Part shown: one piece after another, positions 41,206 through 54,222 of the stretch
Position numbering within the stretch: position 1 is the stretch's first letter
Layout of the letters: the number at the start of each line of letters is the position of its first letter
NCBI GenBank assembly: GCA_032716605.1
Contig: CM064560.1
Coordinates: forward strand, 11,095,744 to 11,159,743
From: Paralithodes platypus
Lineage: Eukaryota > Arthropoda > Malacostraca > Decapoda > Lithodidae
Direction of reading: 5' to 3'
Length of the DNA: 64,000 nt
Made by a program: the position numbers and the translations under genes
The notes under the pieces: generated by a model
Database searches by the model: none
What the model saw: the letters and a program-made list of their open reading frames with translations, nothing else
What the model was told of the DNA's origin: nothing

Positions 41206-44200
41206 AACAGTACAATAGTATCCCACATGCACCCCAACACATTGTACAATAGTATCCCACATGCACCCCAACACATTGTACAATAGTATCCCACATGCAC
41301 CGTAACACATTGTACAATAGTATCCCACATGCACCCCAACACATTGTACAATAGTATCCCACATGCACCCCAACACACTGTACAATAGTATCCCACATGC
41401 ACCCCAACACATTGTACAATAGTATCCCACATGCACCCTAACACATTGTACAATAGTATCCCACATGCACCCTAACACATTGTACAATAGTATCCCACAT
41501 GCACCGTAACACATTGTACAATAGTATCCCACATGCACCTTAACTCATTGTACAATAGTATCCCACATGCACCCCAACACATTGTACAATAGTATCCCAC
41601 ATGCACCCCAACACATTGTACAATAGTATCCGACATGCACCCCAACACATTGTACAATAGTATCCCACATGCACCCCAACACATTGTACAATAGTATCCC
41701 ACATGCACCCCAACACATTGTACAATAGTATCCCACATGCACCCTAACACATTGTACAATAGTATCCCACATGCACCCCAACACATTGTACAATAGTATC
41801 CCACATGCACCCCAACACATTGTACAATAGTATCCCACATGCACCCTAACACATTGTACAATAGTATCCCACATGCACCCCAACACATTGTACAATAGTA
41901 TCCCACATGCACCCCAACACATTGTACAATAGTATCCCACATGCACCCCAACACATTGTTCAATAGTATCCCACATGCACTCCAACACATTGTACAATAG
42001 TATCCCACATGCACCCCAACACATTGTACAATAGTATCCCACATGCACTCCAACACATTGTACAATAGTATCCCACATGCACCCCAACACATTGTACAAT
42101 AGTATCCCACTTGCACTCCAACACATTGTACAATAGTATCCCACATGCACCACAACACATTGTACAATAGTATCCCACATGCACCCTAACACATTGTACA
42201 ATAGTATCCCACATGCACCCCAACACATTGTACAATAGTATCCCACATGCACTCCAACACATTGTACAATAGTATCCCACATGCACCCCAACACATTGTA
42301 CAATAGTATCCCACATGCACTCCAACACATTGTACAATAGTATCCCACATGCACCCCAACACATTGTACAATAGAATCCCACATGCACTCCAACACATTG
42401 TACAATAGTATCCCACATGCACCCCAACACATTGTACAATAGTATCCCACATGCACTCCAACACATTGTACAATAGTATCCCACATGCACCCCAACACAT
42501 TGTACAATAGTATCCCACATGCACCCCAACACATTGTACAATAGTATCCCACATGCACCCTAACACATTGTAACATGCACCATTGTACAATAGTATCCCA
42601 CATGCACCCCAACACATTGTACAATAGTATCCCACATGCACTCCAACACATTGTACAATAGTATCCCACATGCACCCCAACACATTGTACAATAGTATCC
42701 CACATGCACTCCAACACATTGTACAATAGTATCCCACATGCACCCCAACACATTGTACAATAGTATCCCACATGCACTCCAACACATTGTACAATAGTAT
42801 CCCACATGCACCCTAACACATTGTACAATAGTATCCCACATGCACCCCAACACATTGTACAATAGTATCCCACATGCACCCCAACACATTGTACATTAGT
42901 ATCCCACATGCACCCCAACACATTGTACAATAGTATCCCACATGCACTCCAACACATTGTACAATAGTATCCCACATGCACCCCAACACATTGTACAATA
43001 GTATCCCACATGCACTCCAACACATTGTACAATAGTATCCCACATGCACCCCAACACATTGTACAATAGTATCCCACATGCACCCTAACACATTGTACAA
43101 TAGTATCCCACATGCACCCTAACACATTGTACAATAGTATCCCACATGCACCCTAACACATTGTACAATAGTATCCCACATGCACCCCAACACATTGTAC
43201 AATAGTTTCCCACATGCACCCCAACACATTGTACAATAGTATCGCACATGCACTCCAACACATTGTACAATAGTATCCCACATGCACCCCAACACATTGT
43301 ACAATAGTATCCCACATGCACCCCTAACACATTGTACAATAGTATCCCACATGCACCCCAACACATTGTACAATAGTATCCCACATGCACCCCAACACAT
43401 TGTACAATAGTATCCCACATGCACCCCAACACATTGTACAATAGTATCCCACATGCACCCTAACACATTGTACAATAGTATCCCACATGCACCCCAACAC
43501 ATTGTACCATAGAATCCCACATGCACCCCAACACATTGTACAATAGTATCCCACATGTACCCTAACACATTGTACAATAGTATCCCACATGCACCCCAAC
43601 ACATTGTACAATAGTATCCCACATGCACCCCAACACATTGTACAATAGTATCCCACATGCACCCCAACACATTGTACAATAGTATCCCACATGCACCCCA
43701 ACACATTGTACAATAGTATCCCACATGCACTCCAACACATTGTACAATAGTATCCCACATGCACCCCAACACATTGTACAATAGTATCCCACATGCACTC
43801 CAACACATTGTACAATAGTATCCCAAATGCACCCCAACACATTGTACAATAATATCCCACATGCACCCTAACACATTGTACAATAGTATCCCACATGCAC
43901 CCCAACACATTGTACAATAGTATCCCTCATGCACCCCGACACATTGTACAATAGTATCCCACATGCACCCCAACACATTGTACAATAGTATCCCACATGC
44001 ACCCCAACACATTGTACAATAGTATCCCACATGCACCCCAACACATTGTACAATAGTATCCCACATGCACCCCAACACATTGTACAATAGTATCCCACAT
44101 GCACCCCAACACATTGTACAATAGTATCCCACATGCACCCTAACACATTGTACAATAGTATCCCACATGCACCCCAACACATTGTACAATAGTATCCCAC

Positions 44201-45412
44201 ATGCACCCCAACACATTGTACAATAGTATCCCACATGTACCCTAACACATTGTACAATAGTATCCCACATGCACCCCAACACATTGTACAATAGTATCCC
44301 ACATGCACCCCAACACATTGTACAATAGTATCCCACATGCACCCCAACACATTGTACAATAGTATCCCACATGCACCCCAACACATTGTACAATAGTATC
44401 CCACATGAACCCCAACACATTGTACAATAGTATCCCTCATGCACTCCAACACATTGTACAATAGTATCCCACATGCACCCCAACACATTGTACAATAGTA
44501 TCCCACATGCACTCCAACACATTGTACAATAGTATCCCAAATGCACCCCAACACATTGTACAATAATATCCCACATGCACCCTAACACATTGTACAATAG
44601 TATCCCACATGCACCCCAACACATTGTACAATAGTATCCCTCATGCACCCCGACACATTGTACAATAGTATCCCACATGCACCCCAACACATTGTACAAT
44701 AGTATCCCACATGCACCCCAACACATTGTACAATAGTATCCCACATGCACCCCAACACATTGTACAATAGTATCCCACATGTACCCTAACACATTGTACA
44801 ATAGTATCCCACATGCACCCCAACACATTGTACAATAGTATCCCACATGCACCCCAACACATTGTACAATAGTATCCCACATGCACCCCAACACATTGTA
44901 CAATAGTATCCCACATGCACCCCAACACATTGTACAATAGTATCCCACATGCACTCCAACACATTGTACAATAGTATCCCACATGCACCCCAACACATTG
45001 TACAATAGTATCCCACATGCACTCCAACACATTGTACAATAGTATCCCAAATGCACCCCAACACATTGTACAATAATATCCCACATGCACCCTAACACAT
45101 TGTACAATAGTATCCCACATGCACCCCAACACATTGTACAATAGTATCCCTCATGCACCCCGACACATTGTACAATAGTATCCCACATGCACCCCAACAC
45201 ATTGTACAATAGTATCCCACATGCACCCCAACACATTGTACAATAGTATCCCACATGCACCCCAATACATTGTACAATAGTATCCCACATGCACCCCAAC
45301 ACATTGTACAATAGTATCCCACATGCACCCCAACACATTGTACAATAGTATCCCACATGCACCCCAACACATTGTACAATAGTATCCCACATGCACCCCA
45401 ACACATTGTACA
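41206..45412. repeat. 34-bp minisatellite, about 124 copies
   Basis: Unit: cccaacacattgtacaatag plus tatcccacatgcac. Variants (ccctaac, ctccaac, ccgacac, ccctcatg, cccaaatg, aatatccc) recur in fixed order over long distances. The rare cccaaatg variant lies at about 43821, 44535 and 45045, that is 21 and 15 units apart, showing block duplication. Since three units make 102 bp, long minus-strand frames of up to 764 codons arise; they are artefacts of period and of the lack of stops. One damaged unit lies at 42565-42590. Confidence 0.97.
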
Positions 45413-45435
45413 CACCAATGGGCGGTTGAGCTTAA

Positions 45436-45814
45436 GGGGGGTCACCGGATTTTGTTTATCTTTCTCTCCTTTTCTCTCTTTCCCTGGCTTGGATCCATTC
45501 GGCCCAATCAGCCTACTGTTTTAAGACGTTTATCCCCATCCAGGTATCGATTTCTTCCTGGCGAATGATAGTGAGCCATCATTGTATGGAGAATTCCGGC
45601 TTCGCCGGAGACATTTTTCTATCGAAAAATTTAACATTTATCTTGCTGTCAGAACAAAGATATATATAATTATGCTGGCTCGCTACCGCTCGCCAGGAAA
45701 ATATGGACACCTTGATGGGGGTAAGCGTCTTAAAACAGTAGGTTGAATGGGGCCGAATGGATACAAGCCAAAGAGAGAGGGAGAGAAAGATAAAAAAAAC
45801 CGAGGTGGGCTCCC
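45436..45814. mobile_element. Foldback MITE family B, copy 3
   Basis: TTAA at 45432-45435 and 45815-45818. Ends GGGGGGTCACCGG and, from the right, GGGAGCCCACCTCGG. Arms of about 150 bp contain cattcggccc, tgttttaagacg and tttatccccatccaggt. It abuts the 34-bp array. Confidence 0.92.
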
Positions 45815-45818
45815 TTAA

Positions 45819-46368
45819 GCAACCCTCCCAGTGAACAGGTACAAGCTAGAGAATTGAGTGAGTTGCCTCGGCATATGGTAGCATATGAAGGCGATTCATT
45901 CATGGCCATCCCTCTCGGGGATTATGTCATCTGGAAATAGATATGTAGATTACAACTGTCTGTCTATCTATCTATCTATATGCTCAGGCCCAATCCCAAT
46001 TTTTATTTTATTTTTTAACTACTATTGGCTAAGAGTATGTAATTATGGCCACCTTAATTACCGTTTCATACCTTTGTCAACCAGTCTTGATGAATTGAAT
46101 TATCATTAATTATAAAAGAAACGATTGAACAAAGGTTTAATCAATACATCATACTTAATTTAGAGAAGAAAATGTTGAAAATTACCGACCGAAATACAAG
46201 TCAAAAATATCCTAAAACATAGAATGGACCAATAATGTATAACGACTGTTTTTCCTACGTCAGACTACTAGATCCAGATGTTTACAGAGCTGTTTGACAC
46301 CTGTGCACCAGGGGATAATCCTAAAATAAATTTATTTTATGATAAAAGTTGATCAAAACGAATAAATA
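45819..46368. other. No gene; LINE/SINE-like tail with (TATC)n
   Basis: At 45955-46010 a (TATC)n run followed by atatgctcaggcccaatccc is the inverse of 46975-47037. No coding sequence is recognisable. Confidence 0.55.
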
Positions 46369-46372
46369 ATAA

Positions 46373-46748
46373 GGGGGGTGACCTGCCTTTGTTCTCTCCT
46401 TTTTTTCTCTTTCTCTGGCTTGTATCCATTCGGCCCCATTTACCCTACTGCTTTAAAACGATTATCCCCATCCAGGTGTCGAATTCTTCCTGACGAGCGA
46501 TAGCGAGCCATCATTGTAGGCCTATGGGTAAATCCGGCTTTGCCGGAGAAATTTTTCTATCGAAAAATGTACAAATTTAGCTCGCTGTCAAAAGAAAAAT
46601 ATAAATATGATGGCTCGCTGCCGCTCGCCAGGAAAATATTGACACCTGGATGGGGGTAAACGTCTCAAAACAGTTGGCGGAATGGGGCCGAATGGATACA
46701 AGCCAAAGAGAGAAAGAAAAGGATAGAAAATAAAGCAGGTGACATGTT
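46373..46748. mobile_element. Foldback MITE family B, copy 4
   Basis: Ends GGGGGGTGACCTGCC and, from the right, CATGTCACCTGC. The flanking TTAA is mutated to ATAA and TTAG. The core hairpin (tccggctttgccgga) is present. Confidence 0.82.
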
Positions 46749-46974
46749 AGCATGTTCGAGTTACATGACGCCCTTGACATAGTTTAAGAAGTTCAAGGAC
46801 ATCTGCATTAATCATCGTATGAAATATGAATTATGATTATACATAATATTGAGGTCGAACGGGTTTGCGTCTTCAGTTTTCTTTGGGTGGATTTTTTGTC
46901 TCTAGTAGATTCATTTGAAAAAAATAAAAAAATAAAATAGAATGAAATAGAAAATAAAAATTAAAATAGGAAAC

Positions 46975-47001
46975 ATGGGGATTGGGCCTGAGCATATACA
47001 G

Positions 47002-47037
<36 letters not shown>
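46975..47037 (+). repeat. (GATA)n-tailed repeat end
   Basis: ggggattgggcctgagcata followed by a GATA run; the same end in reverse lies at 45955-46010. Microsatellite tails of this kind follow RTE-like LINEs or their SINEs. Confidence 0.6.
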
Positions 47038-47038
<1 letters not shown>

Positions 47039-47142
47039 TCATTTGAGAACAGGTTTTATTGGATCAGTCAGTTTAGAGCATTTGCAGATATTTTATATTT
47101 GTGTTTCTTTAGAGTAACTGAGACTCAGTATAACAGTTTGGC

Positions 47143-48605
47143 TTTGTATGGGTGTGTTGTTTACCTTAAGGGGGGTCACCTGCCTTTGTATGGGTGTGTT
47201 GTTTACCTTAAGGGGGGTCACCTGCTTTGTTTACCTTAAGGGGGGTCACCTGCCTTTGTGTGGGTGTGTTGTTTACCTTAAGGGGGGTCACCTGCCTTTG
47301 TATGGGTGTGTTGTTTACCTTAAGGGGGGTCACCTGCCTTTGTGTGGGTGTGTTGTTTACCTTAAGGGGGGTCACCTGCCTTTGTGTGGGTGTGTTGTTT
47401 ACCTTAAGGGGGGTCACCTGCCTTTGTATGGGTGTGTTGTTTACCTTAAGGGGGGTCACCTGCCTTTGTGTGGGTGTGTTGTTTACCTTAAGGGGGGTCA
47501 CCTGCCTTTGTATGGGTGTGTTGTTTACCTTAAGGGGGGTCACCTGCCTTTGTGTGGGTGTGTTGTTTACCTTAAGGGGGGTCACCTGCCTTTGTGTGGG
47601 TGTGTTGTTTACCTTAAGGGGGGTCACCTGCCTTTGTGTGGGTGTGTTGTTTACCTTAAGGGGGGGTCACCTGCCTTTGTGTGGGTGTGTTGTTTACCTT
47701 AAGGGGGGTCACCTGCCTTTGTGTGGGTGTGTTGTTTACCTTAAGGGGGGTCACCTGCCTTTGTGTGGGTGTGTTGTTTACCTTAAGGGGGGTCACCTGC
47801 CTTTGTGTGGGTGTGTTGTTTACCTTAAGGGGGGTCACCTGCCTTTGTGTGGGTGTGTTGTTTACCTTAAGGGGGGTCACCTGCCTTTGTGTGGGTGTGT
47901 TGTTTACCTTAAGGGGGGTCACCTGCCTTTGTGTGGGTGTGTTGTTTACCTTAAGGGGGGTCACCTGCCTTTGTATGGGTGTGTTGTTTACCTTAAGGGG
48001 GGTCACCTTCCTTTGTATGGGTGTGTTGTTTACCTTAAGGGGGGTCACCTGCCTTTGTATGGGTGTGTTGTTTACCTTAAGGGGGGTCACCTGCCTTTGT
48101 GTGGGTGTGTTGTTTACCTTAAGGGGGGTCACCTGCCTTTGTATGGGTGTGTTGTTTACCTTAAGGGGGGTCACCTGCCTTTGTATGGGTGTGTTGTTTA
48201 CCTTAAGGGGGGTCACCTGCCTTTGTGTGGGTGTGTTGTTTACCTTAAGGGGGGTCACCTGCCTTTGTGTGGGTGTGTTGTTTACCTTAAGGGGGGTCAC
48301 CTGCCTTTGTGTGGGTGTGTTGTTTACCTTAAGGGGGGTCACCTGCCTTTGTATGGGTGTGTTGTTTACCTTAAGGGGGGTCACCTGCCTTTGTATGGGT
48401 GTGTTGTTTACCTTAAGGGGGGTCACCTGCCTTTGTATGGGTGTGTTGTTTACCTTAAGGGGGGTCACCTGCCTTTGTGTGGGTGTGTTGTTTACCTTAA
48501 GGGGGGTCACCTGCCTTTGTATGGGTGTGTTGTTTACCTTAAGGGGGGTCACCTGCCTTTGTATGGGTGTGTTGTTTACCTTAAGGGGGGTCACCTGCCT
48601 TTGTT
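47143..48605. repeat. 42-bp minisatellite spanning a MITE-B/flank junction, about 35 copies
   Basis: Unit: tgggtgtgttgtttacc (flank) plus TTAAGGGGGGTCACC and tgcctttgtN (MITE B terminus). The last unit runs on into the full MITE at 48585, so the array is a tandem amplification across the insertion junction. Variation is mainly tgtg/tatg. 42 is a multiple of 3, giving long fortuitous frames on both strands. Confidence 0.96.
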
Positions 48606-48955
48606 CACTCCTTTGCTCTCTTTCTCTGGCTTGTATTCATTCGGCACCATTAAGCCTACTGTTTTAAGACGCTTATCCCCATGCAGGTGTCATTTTTGCT
48701 GGCGAGCGGTAGCGAGCCAGCATATTTGTTTTAAATGTTTTTGACAGCAGGCTAAATTTGTACATTTTTCGATAGAACAATGTCTCCGGCGAAGCCGGAT
48801 TTCTCCATACAATGCTGGCTCGCTATCTCTCGCCAGGAAAAAATCGACATCTAGATGGGGATAAACGTCTTAAAACAGTAGGCTGAATGGGGCCGAATGG
48901 ATACAAGCCAAAGAGAGAGGGAGAGAAAGAGAAAAAAAAAGCGAGGTGGGCTCCC
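48585..48955. mobile_element. Foldback MITE family B, copy 5
   Basis: TTAA at 48581-48584 and 48956-48959. Ends GGGGGGTCACCTGCC and, from the right, GGGAGCCCACCTCGC. Its left end seeded the adjoining minisatellite. Confidence 0.92.
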
Positions 48956-48959
48956 TTAA

Positions 48960-49198
48960 GACGTTTCACCTACCTCATTAGTTTAGCGAATATAATATTG
49001 TTTATCCCATTCAGGTGTCGATTTATTCTGGTCGAGCAATAGCGAACCTGTAACCTAAGAGTAACCGGCCTTTGGTCAAGACATTTCCAAAACATGTACA
49101 TATTTATCTTGAAGGGGGTATGATTTGCTCAAGACATATCCAAAACATGTACATATTTATCTTGAAGGGGGTATGATTTTATGGGTTTGTTTGTTTGT
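48960..49198. mobile_element. Partial MITE related to family B, with internal duplication
   Basis: Begins after the TTAA of the previous element with gacgtttcacctacc, then tttatcccattcaggtgtcg and gagcaatagcgaacctgtaa, matching 39850-40193. A 52-bp piece (tcaagacatNtccaaaacat to gggggtatgattt) is duplicated in tandem at 49073-49175. Confidence 0.5.
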
Positions 49199-49432
49199 TA
49201 AGGGAGTCTGAGGAGAGTTTGTATTTATTTATTTATTTTTGTATATATTTATTTATACTGTATATGTGTGTTTATATTTTGTTCAAAGCAACATTAGTCG
49301 AAAATAAGAAAAACAATCAAACCCTCAATACCAATTTACATAATCAGAATACCTCCAACCCCCCCCCCCCCTATCAGCACACACCATTTATAAAATATTT
49401 ATCTATGTATTTAGCCAAAGATATTGTACAGT

Positions 49433-49508
49433 CAGAAATCGCAATTTCTGAGACACTTTGATAGGGCCTGGACATGTGGAGCACATCGTTTTTGGACGAC
49501 AGTCCACT
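49433..49508 (-). repeat. Repeat shared in inverted orientation with 53122-53200
   Basis: ctgtcgtccaNaaac, tgtccNggccctatc and gtgtctcagaaa occur in the same order on opposite strands. Family unknown. Confidence 0.65.
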
Positions 49509-49599
49509 TTAACTATCACAACGCCGCATACCTAGGAACACACGTTTCGAACCAATATATGCTTCACTCAGTCTGCCATGTAACATTTTAATGCTGCTG

Positions 49600-50185
49600 A
49601 TATATTATGATCCACATTCATGCAGAACAAAGGCTAATAAGGCCCTGGGCTTCCTGCGCTGGAATCTCACCAAGTGTAACGCCAACATCAAAATTCTAGC
49701 TTAAAACACTTGTTCGGCCACACTTAGAATACTGCGACACCGTCTGGGATCCACATACTTACAACAATATACATAAACTAGAGGCCATACAAAGCAAAGC
49801 TACAAGATGGATCAGACGTGATTACAGACCCACTACATCTGTCACTTTGCTCAAGCAATACATTAGACTCGACCCACTTGCAACAAGAAGACAAATGCAC
49901 AGACAACAGATGTTTTATAAAATCACGAACAGCTTAGTAGACATAGACTAATATATATATTTACACTCTACAAGTATACGACTTACGAGACGCAGCCACA
50001 ACCTAAAATACCACACCTATCAGGCAAGCACGGACATATTTAAACAATATTTTTTCCCCGCAGCATCTAAGAGTGGAACCACCTCCCATATCATGTAGTT
50101 AATAGCCCCACCCTTGATTCATTTATAACTAGGATCACCAATCATTACATCCCTAATCCTGATCCTGTCCCCAACCACTAGTCTT
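49600..50185 (+). pseudogene. LINE C-terminal region, decayed
   Basis: Across two frames the translation gives NKALGFLRWNLTKC, LVRPHLEYCDTVWDP-like sequence, KLEAIQSKATRWIRRDY and RRQMHRQQMFYKI, the region after the RT thumb in CR1/L2-like LINEs. It is 5' truncated and frameshifted; the end near 50230 (gggtccctcaacgtaaacgt) looks like the 3' tail. Confidence 0.75.
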
Positions 50186-50640
50186 CATGCACAACCCCCA
50201 CATATCATGCCACTCGAGAGCGGTCCTCTGCGGGTCCCTCAACGTAAACGTAAACATATATTTATGGATATACACATGACAACAAAATATCTGTATTACA
50301 TTCCCTTACGTATCTACAGTAAATACGGACACGAATATTACCAAAGGTTTTAAGAAATTATAAATGAAAATAAATACTTTCAAATTGCACAGTGAATGAA
50401 CAGGATATAGGTGTGTGTGTATGTTGTGTGTGTGTGTGTGCGTGTGTCTGTGTGTGTGTGTAAGTGGACCGATGTGTGTTGTAATAGACATAATGCTCTA
50501 CAGTAGGTGACAAGCACTGAAAACAGAAGTGTCTGCTTCATGACATACAACACAACAAACTATGCAATGTAATATTACATGTTATCATCTGGTTATGACA
50601 TTCAGGTGTGACACGGCAATAAGGTATCAGTAGTGACATA
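50186..50640. other. No gene seen; (TG)n at 50410-50461
   Basis: One TG microsatellite in otherwise AT-rich sequence. Confidence 0.6.
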
Positions 50641-50647
50641 TGGGGGT

Positions 50648-52228
50648 ATTATGTAATACCACACAAAGTTAAGCTTCGGACGCTGATAGGTTTATATATT
50701 ATGTAATACCACACAAAGTTAAGCTTCGGACGCTGATAGGTTTATATATTATGTAATACCACACAAAGTTAAGCTTCGGACGCTGATAGGTTTATATATT
50801 ATGTAATACCACACAAAGTTAAGCTTCGGACGCTGATAGGTTTATATATTATGTAATACCCCACAAAGTTAAGCTTCGGACGCTGATAGTGTTAAGCTTC
50901 GGAAGCTTACGGACGCTGATAGGTTTATATATTATGTAATACCACACAAAGTTAAGCTTCGGACGCTGATAGGTTTATATATTATGTAATACCACACAAA
51001 GTTAAGCTTCGGACGCTGATAGGTTTATATATTATGTAATACCACACAAAGTTAAGCTTCGGACGCTGATAGGTTTATATATTATGTAATACCACACAAA
51101 GTTAAGCTTCGGACGCTGATAGGTTTATATATTATGTAATACCACACAAAGTTAAGCTTCGGACGCTGATAGGTTTATATATTATGTAATACCACACAAA
51201 GTTAAGCTTCGGACGCTGATAGGTTTATATATTATGTAATACCACACAAAGTTAAGCTTCGGACGCTGATAGGTTTATATTATGTAATACCACACAAAGT
51301 TAAGCTTCGGACGCTGATAGGTTTATATATTATGTAATACCACACAAAGTTAAGCTTCGGACGCTGATAGGTTTATATTATGTAATACCACACAAAGTTA
51401 AGCTTCGGACGCTGATAGGTTTATATATTATGTAATACCACACAAAGTTAAGCTTCGGACGCTGATAGGTTTATATATTATGTAATACCACACAAAGTTA
51501 AGCTTCGGACGCTGATAGGTTTATATATTATGTAATACCACACAAAGTTAAGCTTCGGACGCTGATAGGTTTATATATTATGTAATACCACACAAAGTTA
51601 AGCTTCGGACGCTGATAGGTTTATATATTATGTAATACCACACAAAGTTAAGCTTCGGACGCTGATAGGTTTATATATTATGTAATACCACACAAAGTTA
51701 AGCTTCGGACGCTGATAGGTTTATATATTATGTAATACCACACAAAGTTAAGCTTCGGACGCTGATAGGTTTATATATTATGTAATACCACACAAAGTTA
51801 AGCTTCGGACGCTGATAGGTTTATATATTATGTAATACCACACAAAGTTAAGCTTCGGACGCTGATAGGTTTATATATTATGTAATACCACACAAAGTTA
51901 AGCTTCGGACGCTGATAGGTTTATATTATGTAATACCACACAAAGTTAAGCTTCGGACGCTGATAGGTTTATATATTATGTAATACCACACAAAGTTAAG
52001 CTTCGGACGCTGATAGGTTTATATATTATGTAATACCACACAAAGTTAAGCTTCGGACGCTGATAGGTTTATATATTATGTAATACCACACAAAGTTAAG
52101 CTTCGGACGCTGATAGGTTTATATATTATGTAATACCACACAAAGTTAAGCTTCGGACGCTGATAGGTTTATATATTATGTAATACCACACAAAGTTAAG
52201 CTTCGGACGCTGATAGGTTTATATATTC
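50648..52228. repeat. 50-bp minisatellite, about 31-32 copies
   Basis: Unit: gtaataccacacaaagttaa plus gcttcggacgctgataggtt and tatatattat. Copies are almost identical; a few lack one AT (48 bp). One aberrant copy at 50875-50925 contains a partial internal re-duplication (ttaagcttcggaagcttac). Very low divergence suggests recent expansion. Confidence 0.97.
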
Positions 52229-52475
52229 GGTATTGATTTAATAACATTATATAACACTAAAGGGTAAAGGCTATATAAGCATCGCATCGTGATATTACGT
52301 TTAGCAATGGCTATAGATACCGTTTCGATGTTAGTAATTATAATATCTGATATATTGCAATGTTTACACAGTGCAGCAAGGTTAATAGCATGATATAAAA
52401 TGGATGAATTATATGTGAGTACCGGTATGTGTTTATTAATAACTAGGCCTACTATGGATGACGTCTGAGTAATTT

Positions 52476-52513
<38 letters not shown>

Positions 52514-52742
52514 ACGAAAGCCTGTCCATTCACTGCGGTTTGGTAGTGTTTCTTTACATTCTTAATTATTTAATAGCTATCCTTGTTTGTAGATACAGGA
52601 GGGAATAACAAACAATGGTAGTGTTGTCATTTTTGATCAGAACCTGTAATATGAATCGTATCGTAGCATAAAAACAGCACACTAATTTTACCTGGCAGAC
52701 TGGGTGTGTTCGTACGTGTGTGAGCGACCTTGTGATTGTTAA
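52229..52742. other. No gene seen; (CA)n at 52477-52513
   Basis: One CA microsatellite; small minus-strand open frame without a domain. Confidence 0.6.
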
Positions 52743-52746
52743 TTAA

Positions 52747-53117
52747 GGGGCTCACCGGCTTCTTTTATCTTTCTCTCCTTTTCTCTATTTTCCTGGCTTG
52801 TATCCATTCGGTCCCATTCTGCCAACTGTTTTAAGAAGTTTATCCCCATCCAGGTGTCGATTTCTTTCTGGCGAGCGGTAGCGAGCCACCATATATATAT
52901 TTTTGTTTGACAGCAAGCTAAATTTGTACATTTTTCGATAGAAAAATTTCTCCGGCTAAGCCGGATTTTTCCATACAATGCTGGCTCGCTATCGCTTGCC
53001 AGGAAGAAATCGAGACCTAATGGGGATAAACGTCTTAAAACAGTAGCCTGAATGGGGCCGAATGGATACAAGCCAAAGAGAGAAGGAGAGAAACAGAAAA
53101 AAGCGAGGTGGGCTCCC
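52747..53117. mobile_element. Foldback MITE family B, copy 6
   Basis: TTAA at 52743-52746 and 53118-53121. Ends GGGGCTCACCGGC and, from the right, GGGAGCCCACCTCGC. Length 371 bp, core hairpin present. Confidence 0.92.
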
Positions 53118-53121
53118 TTAA

Positions 53122-53640
53122 AGTGGGCTGTCGTCCAGAAACAATACGCTCCCAATGTCCGGGCCCTATCCAGGTGTCTCAGAAACTGCGGTATCTGACT
53201 GTACTTACATATGTCAACATTTACAAGGAAAAGTATATTGACAGTCGTGGCTGAGCGTTTTGGGAGCATGAAAGCTCTCTTAAAAGGCACATAAGATAAT
53301 TATCTTAAAATGGTTAAAAATATATAACACAGACGGACTTATAATTACAATAGTGTTAGATTTATAATATCAAATATAATATCAAGAGAATAGTGTAATG
53401 AAATCATAAACAATCTATGTACAGAATAATATACTATTATCACAATTGATTCTTGGGTAGGCCATTTTATGTATAATTAGTAAATATATATTATATGCGA
53501 GTGAATGAATTGTATGACATTTTTGTAAATTAAAAAACAATGTGAATAAAGAATTTTGAATTTGAATACAATATGGCTAGGAAGGAGACATAGTTAAATG
53601 TAAAAATAAGAAAGTAAAATAGAATAACACAATCAAGGTA
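53122..53640. other. Repeat shared with 49433-49508 and a LINE-like 3' tail; no gene
   Basis: The first 80 bp are the inverted partner of 49433-49508. aataaagaattttgaatttg near 53548 is a LINE-like tail. Confidence 0.5.
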
Positions 53641-53652
53641 GATAGATTTTAA

Positions 53653-53857
53653 CCAATACAGTACCAGGGACGTCCTTGTCATCTTATTCTGACAACTATT
53701 AGGCAATTTTATTCAGCTTAGGAAGGGCCTCTAGCAATAATAAGGTTCCAAACTATCTCAACCAACCCTTTTAACTACCACAGATCTTTCCTAAGCTGCA
53801 CAATATCGTCTAAATATAGCTAGCATAAAATATAACACGTCGCTGGTACTCAAAGGG
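53653..53857. mobile_element. Foldback MITE family A, copy 7
   Basis: TTAA at 53649-53652, TTAT on the right. Ends CCAATACAGTACCAGGGACG and, from the right, CCCTTTGAGTACCAGCGACG. Arms share ttattcagcttaggaaggg and its complement. Confidence 0.85.
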
Positions 53858-54164
53858 TTATGGGTAAAAGGATAAGAGATCTGTTCCTGCTTGTAAAATT
53901 AAATCTTATATGAACACGTAATAATGAAAATGCACATACATTACTCACATTGGTAAGGACATTATGACTACATACATAAAAATACACTCACATACACGTT
54001 TGGCTTCATCGATACATACTGGATACATGCTAATAAACAAATTATAACACAATTCTAAATATTTACGATAAAACCAATATTTAAATTCATCACTTCAATC
54101 ATTTAGAGTGGACGGTGACCACTAATGTGCACCCATTACAGTTCATACTATTATTTTATAACCA

Positions 54165-54222
54165 CACATGCACACACACACATACACACACACACACACA
54201 CACTTACACACACACACACATT
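54165..54222. repeat. (CA)n microsatellite
   Basis: CA repeats with tacaca interruptions. Confidence 0.95.

Noticed and set aside
41545..45413. Very long minus-strand open frames (529 and 764 codons) of CGILLYNVLGCMWDTIV type
   Set aside because: They are translations of the 34-bp minisatellite, which has no stop in any phase on that strand. All three frames show the same peptide cycle, and there is no start context or flanking gene structure.
47227..48744. Open frames of 505 and 328 codons on plus and 312 on minus strand
   Set aside because: By-products of the 42-bp repeat, open on both strands at once.
50648..52228. Regular repeats considered as a CRISPR array
   Set aside because: Repeats are contiguous with no unique spacers, and the sequence is eukaryotic.
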